Source of the DNA: Isoetes taiwanensis
Lineage: Eukaryota > Streptophyta > Lycopodiopsida > Isoetales > Isoetaceae
NCBI GenBank assembly: GCA_021234155.1
Contig: JAJEKV010000039.1
Location: 7,046,912 to 7,110,911, forward strand
Length of the DNA stretch: 64,000 nucleotides
Reading direction: 5' to 3'
Positions 63,111 to 64,000 of the stretch are shown piece by piece. Numbering within the stretch: position 1 is the stretch's first letter; each line of letters starts with the position of its first letter. A program made the translations under genes and the position numbers. A model generated the notes under the pieces. That model did not search any database. It had not been told where the DNA came from and worked only from the letters and a program-made list of their open reading frames with translations.

Positions 63111-64000
63111 TGCCAGCAAAGCTTATAAGCCCACTTAAAAGATAAAGAAAATTGCATGAAAGAAAATGCATGGCTTCATGGTTCAGGTAAGGTGACTTTT
63201 CTACTCTTGTAATGCAAAACAAGAGGACTTTCAGCGACTTGCACGATCAAACTCCTTTGGATCATCAGACGCCATTGTCATTTGACTGCCAAAAATTGGT
63301 TAATCTTCTTTAGCATGCCGCTTTGTAGGCTAGAACATAGTAATACGTGCCAGCGAAGATAGCAATGTGTGAGACAAGATTTTAGCCACAATTTGATATC
63401 TTCTAACCTTCTCAAATCCAGAGAAGGATTCGGAATGTGAACTAATACAGTTGGGTTCGTAGATATATAGAAAAATCAACTGTAATGTTAAGAATGAACA
63501 AAAGAACATAGATGGGAAAAGATTGTACCAACCACTTGCGTTGGTCGTACCAAATGCGACAAGTCTTTAATGATTCAAGCATCAAACCCTAAGATGGCAA
63601 TCATGGAGCAAGATACTCATAACAATACGATTACCGTATGAAGCAAAGCCTATAGTAATTTTGCCGTCTTGTGTCCATAATTGATTTACGCGAATTGAAT
63701 GCATACAGAAAGCGGATGGACGAGGCGACAAAAAAAAAAAAACAACGAAGAAAAAGGAAATGGTCCCGACCATGTGCTATGATGGGACGGCATAGCACGA
63801 AAAGAAAAACATGAATTCGTGATTGTTTATGCACCATCTTTCATTAATCCAACTATAACGGGACGTGAATTCTTGTGATGAATATTTGAAAGCAGATTGA
63901 ATCAACAAAAATCTGCGAAAGAGGCAGAAAATTATCCGTGACCTTCTCCATCTCCGCGGGCTCGCGTGCCCATTTTTGGCGAATTTCGATTTTTCGGCCT
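63111..64000 (-). other. Possible 5' region of a minus-strand gene leaving the array
   Basis: GC content rises towards the window edge and CpGs are intact. On the minus strand a short frame MTMASDDPKEFDRASR ends at 63,234, and MEKVTDNFLPLSQIF opens near 63,951. Neither is convincing. Either could lie in a leader or first exon of a gene with later exons lost in the array. A poly(A) of 12 lies at 63,731-63,742. Confidence 0.25.

Overview
The window looks like nuclear DNA of a land plant, most likely a seed-free lineage such as a fern or lycophyte. This is inferred from a plant-specific SMI1/KNR4-like gene, PLS-type pentatricopeptide (PPR) repeats, a plant-type organic cation transporter relic, a CYP71-clan P450 exon, and plant-style Helitron, Harbinger and CACTA-like ends. 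LINEs that end in short tandem repeats rather than plain poly(A) would be unusual for a seed plant. There is no bacterial operon structure, no CRISPR array, and no rRNA or functional tRNA gene that I can see. Species assignment is inference only.

The window is gene-poor and repeat-rich. I see one intact gene: a 495-codon, apparently single-exon CDS at 29,560-31,047 (plus), in a GC-richer island with a promoter carrying paired GGGCCCA boxes. Other protein-coding signal is broken: an organic cation/carnitine transporter pseudogene (3.06-4.10 kb, minus), a PPR pseudogene (36.46-37.15 kb, plus), a P450 K-helix fragment (59.79-60.03 kb, plus), unplaced exon-like pieces (34.5-35.2, 35.6-36.0, 38.2-39.8 kb), and a degenerate unfamiliar gene, probably transposon-borne (52.7-54.2 kb, minus; perhaps with a relic at 56.0-56.7 kb).

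Layout. 0-5 kb: two tRNA-like SINE heads, the transporter relic, short tandem duplications and a strong hairpin. 5.07-5.40 kb: a short non-autonomous Helitron. 5.4-10 kb: about 4.6 kb with almost no G on the plus strand and no recognisable gene. 10-20 kb: a truncated LINE inserted into one of two related repeat copies, a GATA microsatellite, duplicated blocks with palindromes and CpG-decayed copies, initiator-Met primer-site-like motifs, and a LINE 3' end with an (AAGAT)n tail. 21.7-24.2 kb: a decayed LINE with an (ATTAC)n tail. 25.0-27.4 kb: a Harbinger-like element with TAA target duplication, holding nested repeats. 28.36-28.56 kb: a Tourist-like MITE with TTA target duplication and related termini. 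31-41 kb: satellite-like duplications, a Copia-type primer site, gene relics and repeat families R and M. 41.07-52.7 kb: a composite in which a 6.6 kb LINE lies between two 2.29 kb direct repeats. 54-64 kb: AT-rich DNA, a CpG-rich fold-back element, the P450 relic, minisatellites, and a degenerate tandem array at 61.6-63.1 kb.

The most striking structure is the LINE between the 2.29 kb direct repeats. The repeat boundary abuts the (ATTCT)n tail exactly, as for target-primed insertion with an enormous target duplication. The repeats belong to an element with arrays of a ~26 bp quasi-palindrome. An assembly artefact is the main alternative. Coding regions here are broken largely by one-base indels, so base-level assembly quality should be considered before calling everything a pseudogene.
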